Below are positions 51,701 to 61,000 of a stretch of DNA of 64,000 bases, piece after piece. The notes under the pieces were generated by a model, which searched no databases, was not told the origin of the DNA, and was given only the letters and a program-made list of their open reading frames with translations. The position numbers and the translations under genes are program-made. Position 1 is the first letter of the stretch; each line of letters opens with the position of its first letter. Source of the stretch: Tetramitus jugosus (lineage: Eukaryota > Heterolobosea > Eutetramitea > Acrasida > Vahlkampfiidae); assembly GCA_937625935.1 (NCBI GenBank), contig OW569353.1, forward strand, positions 310,001-374,000, written 5' to 3'.

Positions 51701-53031
51701 AACATGGCCACAGAGTTGTGTCTTGCATCACTCAGCACCTCTAGAGCCAACTGCTTGTTCATGTGAATGATTTGATCAATGTTGGAGAAGATGACATTCA
51801 AATCTTCTTCACCATTCTCAAACATGAAATGCTCATCACTCATTTGATTATTAGTATTAGTATTATTAGTATGGTTCGCATTTGGATCATCTGTACTTTC
51901 ACTATTGTTGGTTAATGTCGTGCTATTGTTGTTGTTACTATTTTTGTTCGTCAAGTGCTTCTGCTGTTGTTTCGCATCAGTCAACATTGGCTTATAGTAC
52001 TCTCTGTAACCTAATTCGAGTGTGCTAATGTATGACATTTCAGTGTAGTAGAGTTCCTTGATGGTTGATCTTCGAAGTCTCTGCTCTCTCAAGTAGGCAT
52101 CATTCTTGATGAATGAGAAAAAGTTGCTTCTTCTCTTGTAGAGCAAACAAGAGTCAGAAATGATGGTCTGAGCTTCTTCTTCAGTGTACTTTAATGGCAC
52201 GATATCAACATCAGAAACCATGGTTGTATTTTCATCCAACACGACTACGAATTCATCATTGTTGTTGACAATGGAAGAAGCATCTTGATCAGCAGTTGTT
52301 GACGAATGAAGACTATGGCTGCTGCTGCTGTTACTATTGTTGTCATGACTCTTCTTTTTGGCATCATGATCCATTGTATTGTTGTTGTTGTTGTTGTTAT
52401 GAATGATTGAATCATCCAATGAGGCACGATTGGATGCATTGGGAGAACTATTTGATGATATGAGGGGACTGCTGTTTGTTCTGGTGACTGCTGATGATGC
52501 ACCATTACCCATGTGAGTAGTGGAAGAAGAAGCAGAGGTAGTAGTCGTAGCAGATGATGTTGTTGGATTGTTGAGTGTGGTCATAGTTCGATTTCTCTTC
52601 ATTTGTTGAGGTGTCAATTGATCATTGGTGGATGTCGATGCTTCTGAAACAAATGTTTTTCTCATGTTGGAGAATACTTTGAGACCACCGAGGCCACCAA
52701 ACACTGACTTGCTTCTCGATGCATGACTCTTGGTATGATTGTTATTTGGTTGTTGATGTTGTTGTTGCTTGCTATTGTTATTGTTATTGTTGCTATTGTT
52801 CTTTGTAAATGATTTATCTTGGACAACAAATGAATTGTTGCTCACAATACCGTCCAATGGATCATTGACTGTTGTTGCTGCTCGTGTTGGCTCAAAATTC
52901 TTGAACGTGGAGATGATGACAGGTTGTTCATTGTCGGTGACAAGGTCAGTCATATCATCCTCGGTTCTCGTAATGTCATCGCTGGTGGTGGTGGAACTAC
53001 TGCTGCTGCTTTTATTGTTGTCGTTCTCCAT
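48751..53031 (-). CDS. Rho guanine nucleotide exchange factor (DH-PH)
   Basis: DH-PH proteins load GTP on Rho-family GTPases and control actin. The 1426-residue single-exon protein has a disordered N-terminus (1-270) with Asn, Ser and Thr runs. The DH domain spans about 324-604. It starts with IKELYYTEMSYISTLELGYR (CR1), and its CR3 helix is the clear ITVVQRIPRYELLFRDLLKR. Two low-complexity inserts (about 350-395 and 430-480) split the DH domain. A PH domain lies at about 617-835, starting at LVQPGRVYMKQMQQV and also carrying a long Ser/Thr/Asn insert. A coiled coil occupies about 930-1025. The rest is Ser/Gln-rich. The substrate GTPase cannot be told. Chemotactic amoebae usually have many such genes. 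Confidence 0.88.
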   Translation of the reverse strand: MENDNNKSSSSSSTTTSDDITRTEDDMTDLVTDNEQPVIISTFKNFEPTRAATTVNDPLDGIVSNNSFVVQDKSFTKNNSNNNNNNSKQQQHQQPNNNHTKSHASRSKSVFGGLGGLKVFSNMRKTFVSEASTSTNDQLTPQQMKRNRTMTTLNNPTTSSATTTTSASSSTTHMGNGASSAVTRTNSSPLISSNSSPNASNRASLDDSIIHNNNNNNNTMDHDAKKKSHDNNSNSSSSHSLHSSTTADQDASSIVNNNDEFVVVLDENTTMVSDVDIVPLKYTEEEAQTIISDSCLLYKRRSNFFSFIKNDAYLREQRLRRSTIKELYYTEMSYISTLELGYREYYKPMLTDAKQQQKHLTNKNSNNNNSTTLTNNSESTDDPNANHTNNTNTNNQMSDEHFMFENGEEDLNVIFSNIDQIIHMNKQLALEVLSDARHNSVAMFHPPSPSPSPPSSSSSVSSSDSTPQKSNMNTSNKYYRKSMIEEEICWMYCNVGQIFVKYSPFFKIYATFVNDFDASNQKIEDLNQRSVKFARFLEVTSDRIQKELSSILITVVQRIPRYELLFRDLLKRTEEDHVDYASIAKALNKINEQASFINEKKRHYENQVFYVRLQQNLLQNHHHYSQLVQPGRVYMKQMQQVIVSCRRRDLNHVSACYLCNDILIVVPSAPVVVASSAAQQQQLMRKRKNALVHHQHSNIQVIFLAFSRVKQMNHSLPVNFAQSSSSVDTATTTTNSSTTASATINNGNGADAEHNSTSDTSSATQYDCETPNSAINSLHQSLSDAIEVKSFQLETWFENSVLTFTFTTESAFQCMELFESLEEQIVDLKRKLSWKLANAKLSADIVDDQSFAELLNDNQSTTSPSAANNSGEVESSSSASPGEITASVATIESTAEAELSGGDKASSSSTAPPTVSKAASSVDGLELKRVRLYNRFNALQKRIVRIESEQSTLKHHIQVKEFAMKNAKEQVAKVERQIKLEMESLKQFGNQLKEVETQYNQLNNRSSKAKGALAELDKAILYKVLNEDIEAFIQVFNREPECDLTSAMHTTIASSKKNKARMLMQQQQLQQSQEQQQTPVLPQLTLDHQALDLSLKLHKVSNKTQTLIDSSGVNLPQVAGYKATLPPLPSLAASGLSTDRSSSNTSSSPTPSAAAQYSPRQMGNNSGATNTSYYHLNQVEQSMLQQSLGSNGSSSPPLVVPLSSSPKTNNYSYSMRPSHMISKKRVQVRSKSTILGDDPYFRYVQNQIKRAALLSDTASDSGDDLSTDYSIDISSEDIGGSQQWLDNSLNPLYCIPAPQSYRYIQGDTLVYKYLCDRVRLGESTTYTTSDRVDELFDLNIDNRPSNKTSMDHQFETASTTTAPTDLDSSPSPTTMIQPMDVVETGEFDPLLWDESDLPNDPQVLKAMIGKLQTSCLAWKNRCTNNE

Positions 53032-53874
53032 CTTGTCCTTTTTTTGTTTGTCGGTGGTGGAGGTGCACTGTGACTGTGAGCGACAAAAAAAATGAGGTGG
53101 TTGCTATTGCTGTTGTTGTTTGTGTGAGTGGTTGGTTATTGAACGCGGGAATGAATTTGGGTGTTACAGTTGTTCTCTCACTCATCAACCCCCTTTAAGT
53201 TTTTCTTGACTTGAGAACCAACTTGTCATTGTCATCGGGGGACATGTCGTCGGAAATATCAACTCCGACTTGTTCTGGTAAGGATGACAACGCTCTTTAT
53301 GATGGCAGAGGTAAGGATTCGAAGTTCGTTTTGGATGTTAACTCGTCGAGAAGTGAAGACAATTCATGGAACTAAGGTCCTTTGTTTTTGGACATGTCGT
53401 TCGGTTGGAACCAGGTGCAAACTTGATCATTTTCTGTAGTCATATCCTTCGTAAAAACCTTCACACATCAAAAATCTCTCACTGGCAGTTCGACTGTTGA
53501 TGGAGGTGTGTGAAGAAAAATTTACTCCGTTTCGAATGTCGTCGAATTATATACTAAAAATAACGCCCCACGAACTGCCAAAAGCACACACAACACACTC
53601 CTTGTATTATTCTCTGCTCGAAGAAGAAGGCAAAATAATTCGAACTTGTGCTCACTGTGCATCATCATCACACAAACCACTCACCAACAACAGCCTTCCA
53701 ACCACACGAACGCACACGCACACAGCCACCAACAAACCAACCGATTAACACACTCTCATCATCACTCAATTGTCTCATCAACAACAACAACACTCATCAA
53801 TCACATAAGCAACAACAACAACAGCAACCAATCGAGAGAGAATAATTTACACACACACACACAAGAGAGAAGTG
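53032..53874. promoter_or_regulatory. Divergent upstream region, RhoGEF / acidic protein genes
   Basis: This 843-bp gap separates two start codons facing away from each other and is the longest in the window. The 11-bp word GGACATGTCGT, with an 8-bp palindromic core, occurs twice, at 53240-53250 and 53390-53400. The last 230 bp before the + strand ATG are purine-poor, with many CAC and CAA words, as expected of a 5' UTR. The overlapping short frames at 53497-53951 read repeats and are not called. Confidence 0.35.
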
Positions 53875-56391
53875 ATGACCTATGTAACACGCAGAAGAAG
53901 GGTCAAAAAGGATCCCAATCAAACCACACCAACTTCCACACCCACCATTGAACAACATGAACAACCATCATTGTCACTGGATGATATCAAGAGTGAAGAA
54001 CAGGAAGATCAAATTGAGCACAGCATCATCAGCAACAACATTAACAACAATTATATTGACAATGATGATATCGACCTGACAACTGCTAGCACATCAACAA
54101 CAACAACAGCCTTTACTCCCTTCAACAACACTTGTAATCCTAATAATAGTAATAATTCTCATATTAACAGCAGCAACAGCAGCAGTGGTAGCAATAGTAT
54201 GAATCAGCAGATGGGTTTTCAATTGACCATCTCTACCACTGGTATGAGACCAACACCACCTACTACTGATCATCATCATCATCATCATCATATTCATGAC
54301 AACAATGACGAGGATGATACCATCACTGATATGCAATTGTTCAATACATTGTCTCCTACGACGTTGGGTCATCATCACAATAGAACAGTGAGCAACAACT
54401 CGAATCATACTACTAGTAATAGTCATAGTAATAATAATAATAATAGTATGCACATGGCTTTAACGAATCACGATGACCATCATCAAATGATGATGATGAC
54501 AGATGGAACAAGTACAACAACTATTCCATCCATTGCAACAACGAGTACTGCAGCTGCTCATCATCCAGCTGATTCGATATTTGAATTCTTGCCTGGTCAT
54601 CATGTCATGGACAACAAGGTGATGAACCATAATAGTCTCATTAGCAACAACAACAACAACCATCACATACAAGTGAATCCTAATCATTTACATAGTCATA
54701 ACAACAACAACAACAATCATCATCATCCTATACTGAGAAATTCAATAGATGATGACGATGGAATACTGGTGGATGTTGTATCAACGATTGACAATTGGCA
54801 TCATCACGATCCTGTTCACTCTTCATCTGCATCATTGATTATCGATTCTGATTTACCAGATGGAAATCATCACCATTCAACTACGGCGAACACCAATCCA
54901 CCACCACCACCATCCATCACTAGTACGAACGCAACTGGTAGCACTCAAGGAAGTCACCACCACCTCAACCACCACAACCACAACCATCATCATCATCATC
55001 ATCATTTTGTTGGCCTGAATCATGACATGATAATGGACAATGAAATCATGTACGATGATGAAAATGAGAGTGATTTGTTGTATTGGGACAAGATGGAGGA
55101 CACTGCACTACGAATGATGAATCGAGAGCATGGTCGAGGAGAGCAGGGAACAGATGATAAATCACAAATGGTCAATCATCATCATCAACCTCATCAACAG
55201 CAGACAAAGAATGAGGAAGACGATGAAGAAGATGACGAAAATGAAGATGAAGAGGACGATGAGATGGAGGATGAAGAAGAAGAGGAGAATGAAAAGGAAG
55301 TCAGTGTCAAGCCATCACTCTTTTTCAACTCCAACGATGGCGATATCAACGATGAGGAGTCATCAGTCAAGAGTGAACCTCAAATATTGCCTCCATTCTC
55401 ACTTGATTCAGGTGATCAATCCAGTGCTTCCATGTTCATGTCATCTGGCTCTTCATCATCGTCACTCACATCCTATGAAGAGGAACGGTTGAGGAAAATT
55501 CAAAGAAATAGAGAGCGATTGGCAGCATTAGGACTAGACAAGCAAAGAATCGGGGCAGTCAATAGAGGATCCCAATTTATGCTCGACGATGAATTCAAAA
55601 GCACTGGATTCAGAAATCGCACAAGCAGTATTCCTCAGGCACACTCAGCGCCTGCATCGCTCTCTCTCAAACGAAAGAAGGCTGAACAACAGAAAGCATC
55701 CGATCGAAAGCTAAGATCCTCTGAACGACTCAAAGAAAAGAGAAAGGTGTACACTGATGGCGCAGAGGAGGATGAGGATGGCCCCATGACTGTTGAGCGA
55801 TCATCCTCTTCAAGAAAGAAGAAGGGAAAGGCTTCGGCTACCAGTGTCAAGAGTGAAAAGATTGCAAGTAAGGTTGGCCGAAGAAGGAGAGGCTACAGCG
55901 AAATGGTCAAAAATTTGTTACAGTCTGGTGCGTTTGACGAAGAAGAGGCTGGTGAGAATGATGGGTCATCTCGACAATCTGATGATGAATTCACATTCCC
56001 TACACCAACAAAGAAAACTAGGAGAGAGAGTGCGCCAAGACCACCAAGCGCATCGAAGCCAAAGAAAGAGAAACCGCCAGGTATGGAGGAGCCTGCAGTT
56101 GTTCAGTGGCAAGGTAAAAAGTATGTCACGCGTCAAGGTCTATCCACATTGACCGGTGCTGACACGCGTAACACAACCCATCCAATCAAATTTGATAGAT
56201 ATAAGGCTGTGCGGAAGACACGTGAGGAGCCATTTGTGATTGTTGATGTGTCTCATATCGATGAGCTGCAACAGCATTATCCAGGAATCACCGTGTGGCA
56301 CTTTAAGCACAACGTTATGCGTCTGTACACTGTTGATTATGCGCGGTTCCTTACCGAGTACTATGGACATGGTGGCACATTGGACGTCTAA
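53875..56391 (+). CDS. Acidic low-complexity protein with conserved C-terminus, unknown
   Basis: I do not recognise this 838-residue single-exon protein. The start is the ATG at 53875; the codon before it is an in-frame GTG. Residues 1-410 are dominated by Asn, His, Ser and Thr runs. An acidic Glu/Asp tract follows (about 440-480). Basic segments such as SLKRKKAEQQK, RSSERLKEKRK and KVGRRRRGYSEM lie at about 595-680 and look like nuclear localisation signals. The last 100 residues are free of repeats and look folded: VVQWQGKKYVTRQGLSTLTG, then FDRYKAVRKTREEPFVIVDV and YPGITVWHFKHNVMRLYTVD. This may be a small DNA- or protein-binding domain. A nuclear location is inferred from the basic clusters. 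Confidence 0.72.
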   Translation: MTYVTRRRRVKKDPNQTTPTSTPTIEQHEQPSLSLDDIKSEEQEDQIEHSIISNNINNNYIDNDDIDLTTASTSTTTTAFTPFNNTCNPNNSNNSHINSSNSSSGSNSMNQQMGFQLTISTTGMRPTPPTTDHHHHHHHIHDNNDEDDTITDMQLFNTLSPTTLGHHHNRTVSNNSNHTTSNSHSNNNNNSMHMALTNHDDHHQMMMMTDGTSTTTIPSIATTSTAAAHHPADSIFEFLPGHHVMDNKVMNHNSLISNNNNNHHIQVNPNHLHSHNNNNNNHHHPILRNSIDDDDGILVDVVSTIDNWHHHDPVHSSSASLIIDSDLPDGNHHHSTTANTNPPPPPSITSTNATGSTQGSHHHLNHHNHNHHHHHHHFVGLNHDMIMDNEIMYDDENESDLLYWDKMEDTALRMMNREHGRGEQGTDDKSQMVNHHHQPHQQQTKNEEDDEEDDENEDEEDDEMEDEEEEENEKEVSVKPSLFFNSNDGDINDEESSVKSEPQILPPFSLDSGDQSSASMFMSSGSSSSSLTSYEEERLRKIQRNRERLAALGLDKQRIGAVNRGSQFMLDDEFKSTGFRNRTSSIPQAHSAPASLSLKRKKAEQQKASDRKLRSSERLKEKRKVYTDGAEEDEDGPMTVERSSSSRKKKGKASATSVKSEKIASKVGRRRRGYSEMVKNLLQSGAFDEEEAGENDGSSRQSDDEFTFPTPTKKTRRESAPRPPSASKPKKEKPPGMEEPAVVQWQGKKYVTRQGLSTLTGADTRNTTHPIKFDRYKAVRKTREEPFVIVDVSHIDELQQHYPGITVWHFKHNVMRLYTVDYARFLTEYYGHGGTLDV

Positions 56392-56535
56392 TAAGACCAG
56401 ACACTAATGCCACAAACAACAACAAAAACAGCGGATGTGCAAACACTCACACCCAATAAAATGTATAAATTATTATTTCCTCTTTTGGCGCCAAATTTTA
56501 CTTTACGATCGGAATAATTACAGTCGCGACAAAAA

Positions 56536-57172
56536 ATGGTATGCTGAGATCCACATTCCTGTTCTGAGCTGAATTCACGAGAGCTCTAACTAATTCTTTG
56601 TTGTTTCAACTTTTTTAGCTCTCTTCCCTCACTTTTCAGCTCGTCCTTCTCAGTGGACTCGTATGGAATGCCTTCTTTATTGTTTCTTCCATCGCTTGCA
56701 TGATTTACAAGATTGTAATCCTAGTCTATGTACCCTACATATTTGCGATAGAAATCATTGTTCTCCTATTCTATCTATTTATTGCATTTATCTACTTCAC
56801 AATCAGTATGTCCATTGCTTCGCCCTACCTCCTCATTCATTTACATTGGTAACTGACATTCTCTTTGGACTACCACCAGATAAGAGGGGGAACTTTACAC
56901 AGAATCCATACTTGATTTTTGGGATGCAGATCTTCTCGTTGTGCTTACTCGGAGCGAACATTTATTACATTCGATTTCAGCACTATGTGTAAGTGTATAA
57001 TCTCTGATTTGATTTGGAACATGAATGGTAGTACCGTACCCTATTGACAACAGTATTATTTATTAGATTGATGTTTGAAGTCATCACCAACAGTATTTCC
57101 TTTGCTGTTATTGTTGTACAGACCTTTGTTGGTTTGATTACAGCAGCCCGATTTGCCCAGTACAGACTGTGA
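56536..57172 (+). CDS. TMEM216: TMEM216/TMEM80-type ciliary transition zone protein
   Basis: TMEM216 and its relatives sit in the ciliary transition zone and control entry to the cilium. Four exons, 56536-56538, 56619-56805, 56880-56988 and 57067-57172, give 134 residues, close to the human length of about 145. The first coding exon is just the ATG, followed by a GTATGC donor. Exon 2 then begins LSSLTFQLVLLSG, matching the family's LSS-P-L start. Four membrane helices follow: about 6-30, 36-60, 74-94 and 100-125. The loop KRGNFTQ after helix 2 corresponds to the TKGNL motif of the family. The other donors are GTATGT and GTAAGT. No other frame gives a comparable protein here. The start exon is the least certain part. 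Confidence 0.78.
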
Positions 57173-57375
57173 TAAAATAGAGTCTCGCATGATGGACAAT
57201 GACCAGCTCCTGTTCATCAGGAGAATGAATTGGACAATGATGGAGACATATCACCATCAATTGATGTCCCTACATTCACACAGGCAAAGAATTTGTTGAT
57301 CTATCAGATCATTATCTGAATGATTGCATTACAACGTGCTGGCAATACGCTGAGAGAAAAGACGACCAAGCCTTA

Positions 57376-57927
57376 TCAGAACGACATGGAATCTACCTTT
57401 GATGAAGAGGAGAGAGAAGAATGAGAAGAGTGGTTGGGTCTTCTCTTCTTTTGATCCATGTGCAATCTAACTTCCAACAATTTAAACTTGTTCCTCAGAT
57501 TGTCAATAGCAGTCATGAACTCTCCAGCATCACCATCCTCACCCTCATAAATCAAGTCGTCATCTTCATCCCATCCATCACTATCATCTTGTCGTTGTTG
57601 TTCTTGTTGTTCATCATGTTTTTGGTTGGATGAAGAGTTGATGGAATCGATGGGCAATTGATCAATCAATAGCAGAATCGAGTCAAACATTTTCACAATT
57701 CGATCATTGAATACATGTTCTGATTTTTCATGTGCACTCTTGAGCATGGTGACATATCCTCTGATTTGACCCACTTCTTCACCCATTTGTCTCCCTTTGG
57801 CCACACCGAAATGAAAGCCTTCATTGCGACCGGATGTGGCGCCATCCATGTTGCCTCTTGATTTGCCATGCTCATAGAACTGATTCTCCAGTTGAATAAT
57901 ATCATCAAGATCGAATTGTGCTGCCAT
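57376..57927 (-). CDS. LTO1: LTO1, adaptor for Fe-S insertion into ABCE1
   Basis: LTO1 works with YAE1 to bring the recycling factor ABCE1/Rli1 to the cytosolic Fe-S assembly machinery, which links Fe-S supply to ribosome function. The 183-residue single-exon protein has the deca-GX3 motif in perfect form: Gly at 21, 25, 29, 33, 37, 41, 45, 49, 53 and 57. An Asp/Glu/Gln-rich stretch (about 105-130) and a basic Ser-rich part follow. The last three residues are Met-Ser-Phe, which fit the [LIM]-[DES]-[WF] tripeptide known for recruitment by the CIA targeting complex. It is divergent from NUP160, with 163 bp between start codons. Confidence 0.87.
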   Translation of the reverse strand: MAAQFDLDDIIQLENQFYEHGKSRGNMDGATSGRNEGFHFGVAKGRQMGEEVGQIRGYVTMLKSAHEKSEHVFNDRIVKMFDSILLLIDQLPIDSINSSSNQKHDEQQEQQRQDDSDGWDEDDDLIYEGEDGDAGEFMTAIDNLRNKFKLLEVRLHMDQKKRRPNHSSHSSLSSSSKVDSMSF

Positions 57928-57976
57928 ATTTGTCGTTGTTTGCTCCTTGTGTTTGTTTTTCCTCTCTCGGTGGTTG

Positions 57977-57988
57977 TTGAAGGTTCAA
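57977..57988. promoter_or_regulatory. TTGAAGGTTCAA palindrome between LTO1 and NUP160
   Basis: This 12-bp site lies about 55 bp upstream of the LTO1 start and about 108 bp upstream of the NUP160 start. It is the same GAA-NN-TTC arrangement as the sites upstream of eL13 and NOP56, with GG in place of CG. It could act on either gene. Confidence 0.3.
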
Positions 57989-58090
57989 CGAGTGTATTTC
58001 ACACTTCAAGAGAAACAAAATGTTGTTGTGCTTGGGGGTGACGGACCCAAATAAAAATAAAAAAACGAGTGTGTTGATCAACGGAGGAGA

Positions 58091-61000
58091 ATGTTTTTTC
58101 GAGAGGTCAATCTCATTGATTTCGCAGATGATTGTCATCAGAGTAACTTGTTGACTGTGCTACCCACATATACTGTCAACAGCAGCAGCCATCATCATCA
58201 TCATTATTCGCAGCAATCATCATCACCATTTCAACATCCACAACAACAACAACAATTACAATCACTCTCCAATTATTCAAGATTGCCACAATTACACAAT
58301 TACTCCATCAAGATTGATCATGGTCAAAACACTTATCACACACACAGTTTTTCATTCCAAGTCATTGGATCTACACTGAAAATCTATGAAATGGTATCAT
58401 CATCATCATTATATGATCATGGTGGACAAGGAAGTAATGCCACCCACAATGATCAATTTTTGCATTGCTACACTGTTGCTATTGATTTCAGAGATGATCA
58501 TGTGTTTGAGAACACCATTTGCTTCATTCATCATGAACAACAACAACGACATGAACAAGAATTTTATTGCAGTTTTTTGACCAAGAATGAACAATTGTAT
58601 CGATTGTCTCTTGTGATGAATATGACTGGTGGTTCACAGAGGAACAGTTTCCTTCAATCGTTGATTGACATGCCTCAGCACTCATTAAACTATTGGAATC
58701 TCGTTCTCACGAAACCTCAATTTTGCAATGTATGTACGATTGATGAGATGGACCGGGCTAAGACTGCTGCTGCTGCTGCGGCTATGACTTGTTATTGGTT
58801 TAACCATTGTTTGATCCATGTTTTTTTTCTGTATTTCATTGAAAAACAACCTCCTCACACCACATGTGTATCCTTCCAATTTTTTTTTGTGCTGCAATGC
58901 TACTGAATGAATAGACAATGAAATTCCTCATGGACAAGAATCAATTGGTCATTGGATGTACGAATGGATCCATGGTGCACTTGCACTTGCATCAACATCA
59001 AATCAAGGAACAAGAGTGGCGCATGGAATCACGCATTGGTCGATATTTTTCTCTCTTTTCATCAAATGTGAACAAACCGTCTTCGATTGTGGCATTGGAA
59101 GTGTTGAGAACATCATTGGATGGTGATATACTTGTGATTTGTCTGTGTTACGACGCAACTGTTCGAATATGGTCTGTTAAATCGCAGTCATGCACTCGTA
59201 TTCAGTGCTTGGTGGATCGCTATCGTGTTGAAGCAGAGGAACCAATATCATGTATGTTTGTATATACAACACGTGTTTCAATTCGTGTGTGTTTTTTAAA
59301 TGATGGTGTGATCACAATGTTAATCGCGAGTTTTGTGTGTTTGTGTGTGTGTACATTTTTCTGATCTCTCAAGTCATTGGTGGCAAGGCGCTCAAGTTGT
59401 ATGAGACTGGAGGTGAACAGTATCTATTGTTGCACTATTCAAGAGGTTCTGTTGCTAGATTTGAAACGGTTCAACTCAGAATCAGTGAAGCGGACAATGT
59501 TCAAATGCTCTTTGATGGGATCAAGTATGCTCCCAGTAGATTTGCCGATGAACAACTCGTTGATTTTTGTGTGAACAATGGAGATACTGTGATGGGACTG
59601 TGGGTATCAAAGTCATCCGGTACCTACTATGTTGCATTTGGTTCCATCAATGATAACGAGAGTGTTACTGATGAAGAGTTTGACAGTCACAGAACATCAT
59701 GGCGACATGTTTATACTCTCGTTGATGATTTTGAAAGAGTGTTTTCATCAGTGAAGATTACGAACAATGGAAAACGACAGATTAATGACATATTTTTAAA
59801 TGATCGAATGATTAATAAGGCGATCATTCAGCGAGTGCTCTTCCCAGGTAGTAAGAGCATTACCGTTTCGAGGGACGAGTTAAAACAAAGAATTCAACAT
59901 TTGAACACGAATCAATGGATTGAAATATTAGAAGGTATTCATAGACTGTGGATGGAGCACAATCTACCATTGGGCATTACTCAATTCAATGACAAAAAGT
60001 TTGGCTTAGTAAGCTTGAATGGAATGACCTGCCTGCGCGAATGTGATTCGATTGAAATGCTCTATGTTCAGGGTCAGTTGAAGACGAACTTTGACTCTCC
60101 TATCAACATGGTGATTGACAACATACTGTTTGTTTCTCACAATGTTGGTGCTGATAAATTGGATCAATTTGAGTCACTCCTAAACAACAATGAAAAGTCT
60201 TACAATGACTTTTTACAGTTTGCAAATTCTATTGCTGATGGTGTATCAAGCAACAATAGTGTTGTGCCTGTTGATCCAGAGTTTATGATCAAATTTGCAA
60301 AGCGAATAATGTGCATGAAAAATCCAAAACTTGTTTCTGAAATCATTGCACTTCTCAACATTACTGAAGCAATCACAGGTGCTCCACATTCATTGCAATC
60401 TGTTGATATTCAGAGCAGACTGGTAACGACTGTATGCTCTCAAATGCTTCGATTCCGTTTTGAGCTCTCCAGAGATTTGTTCCTCCTTCTCTCGCTCTTG
60501 ATCAAATGTCGATCAAACATTCTCTTAGACTGGGTATACCGAATTCAGTTCGATCTGGTTGATTGTCATCACATTTACGAAATTTTAAGGGCCTATCACA
60601 AAATCTATTGGCTATCGACTCAAAGTGTTCATTCCGGTTCAAGTCATAATCCTTCAATCACAGGTCATGTTACTTTTTTGGAATTATTCTATTCTAAACT
60701 TGTTCCAGCAGGAAACTCCCCTAGCAAGATAATCCAACACCTCTGGTTTTTGGGCTCTGACGCAGGAAAGATCAACGCATTGAAGATTGCCAAGATGTTG
60801 TTGGACCATCACAATGAAGTGTTACTCAAGGAATTCGCGTACAAATTACTCGCGTACGTTCCTCACCTTCACCATTATATTGCACTTTGTTATGAGCAGA
60901 AAGATTCGAGTGATGAGTTGGCTAGAGAGGCGAAGAAACACATTATTGAGGCTGGTGTTGCTATTGCCGATCCCACAAAGCAACTTATCTCAAAAGAAAT

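Noticed and set aside
53497-53951. Overlapping short frames upstream of the acidic protein gene
   Set aside because: They read CAC/CAA-rich 5' UTR sequence in several frames and have no protein-like composition.
56663-56992. 109-codon single-exon reading of the TMEM216 locus
   Set aside because: It is in the wrong frame for the first half and gives a Cys/His-rich nonsense product. The spliced reading yields four helices and the family loop.
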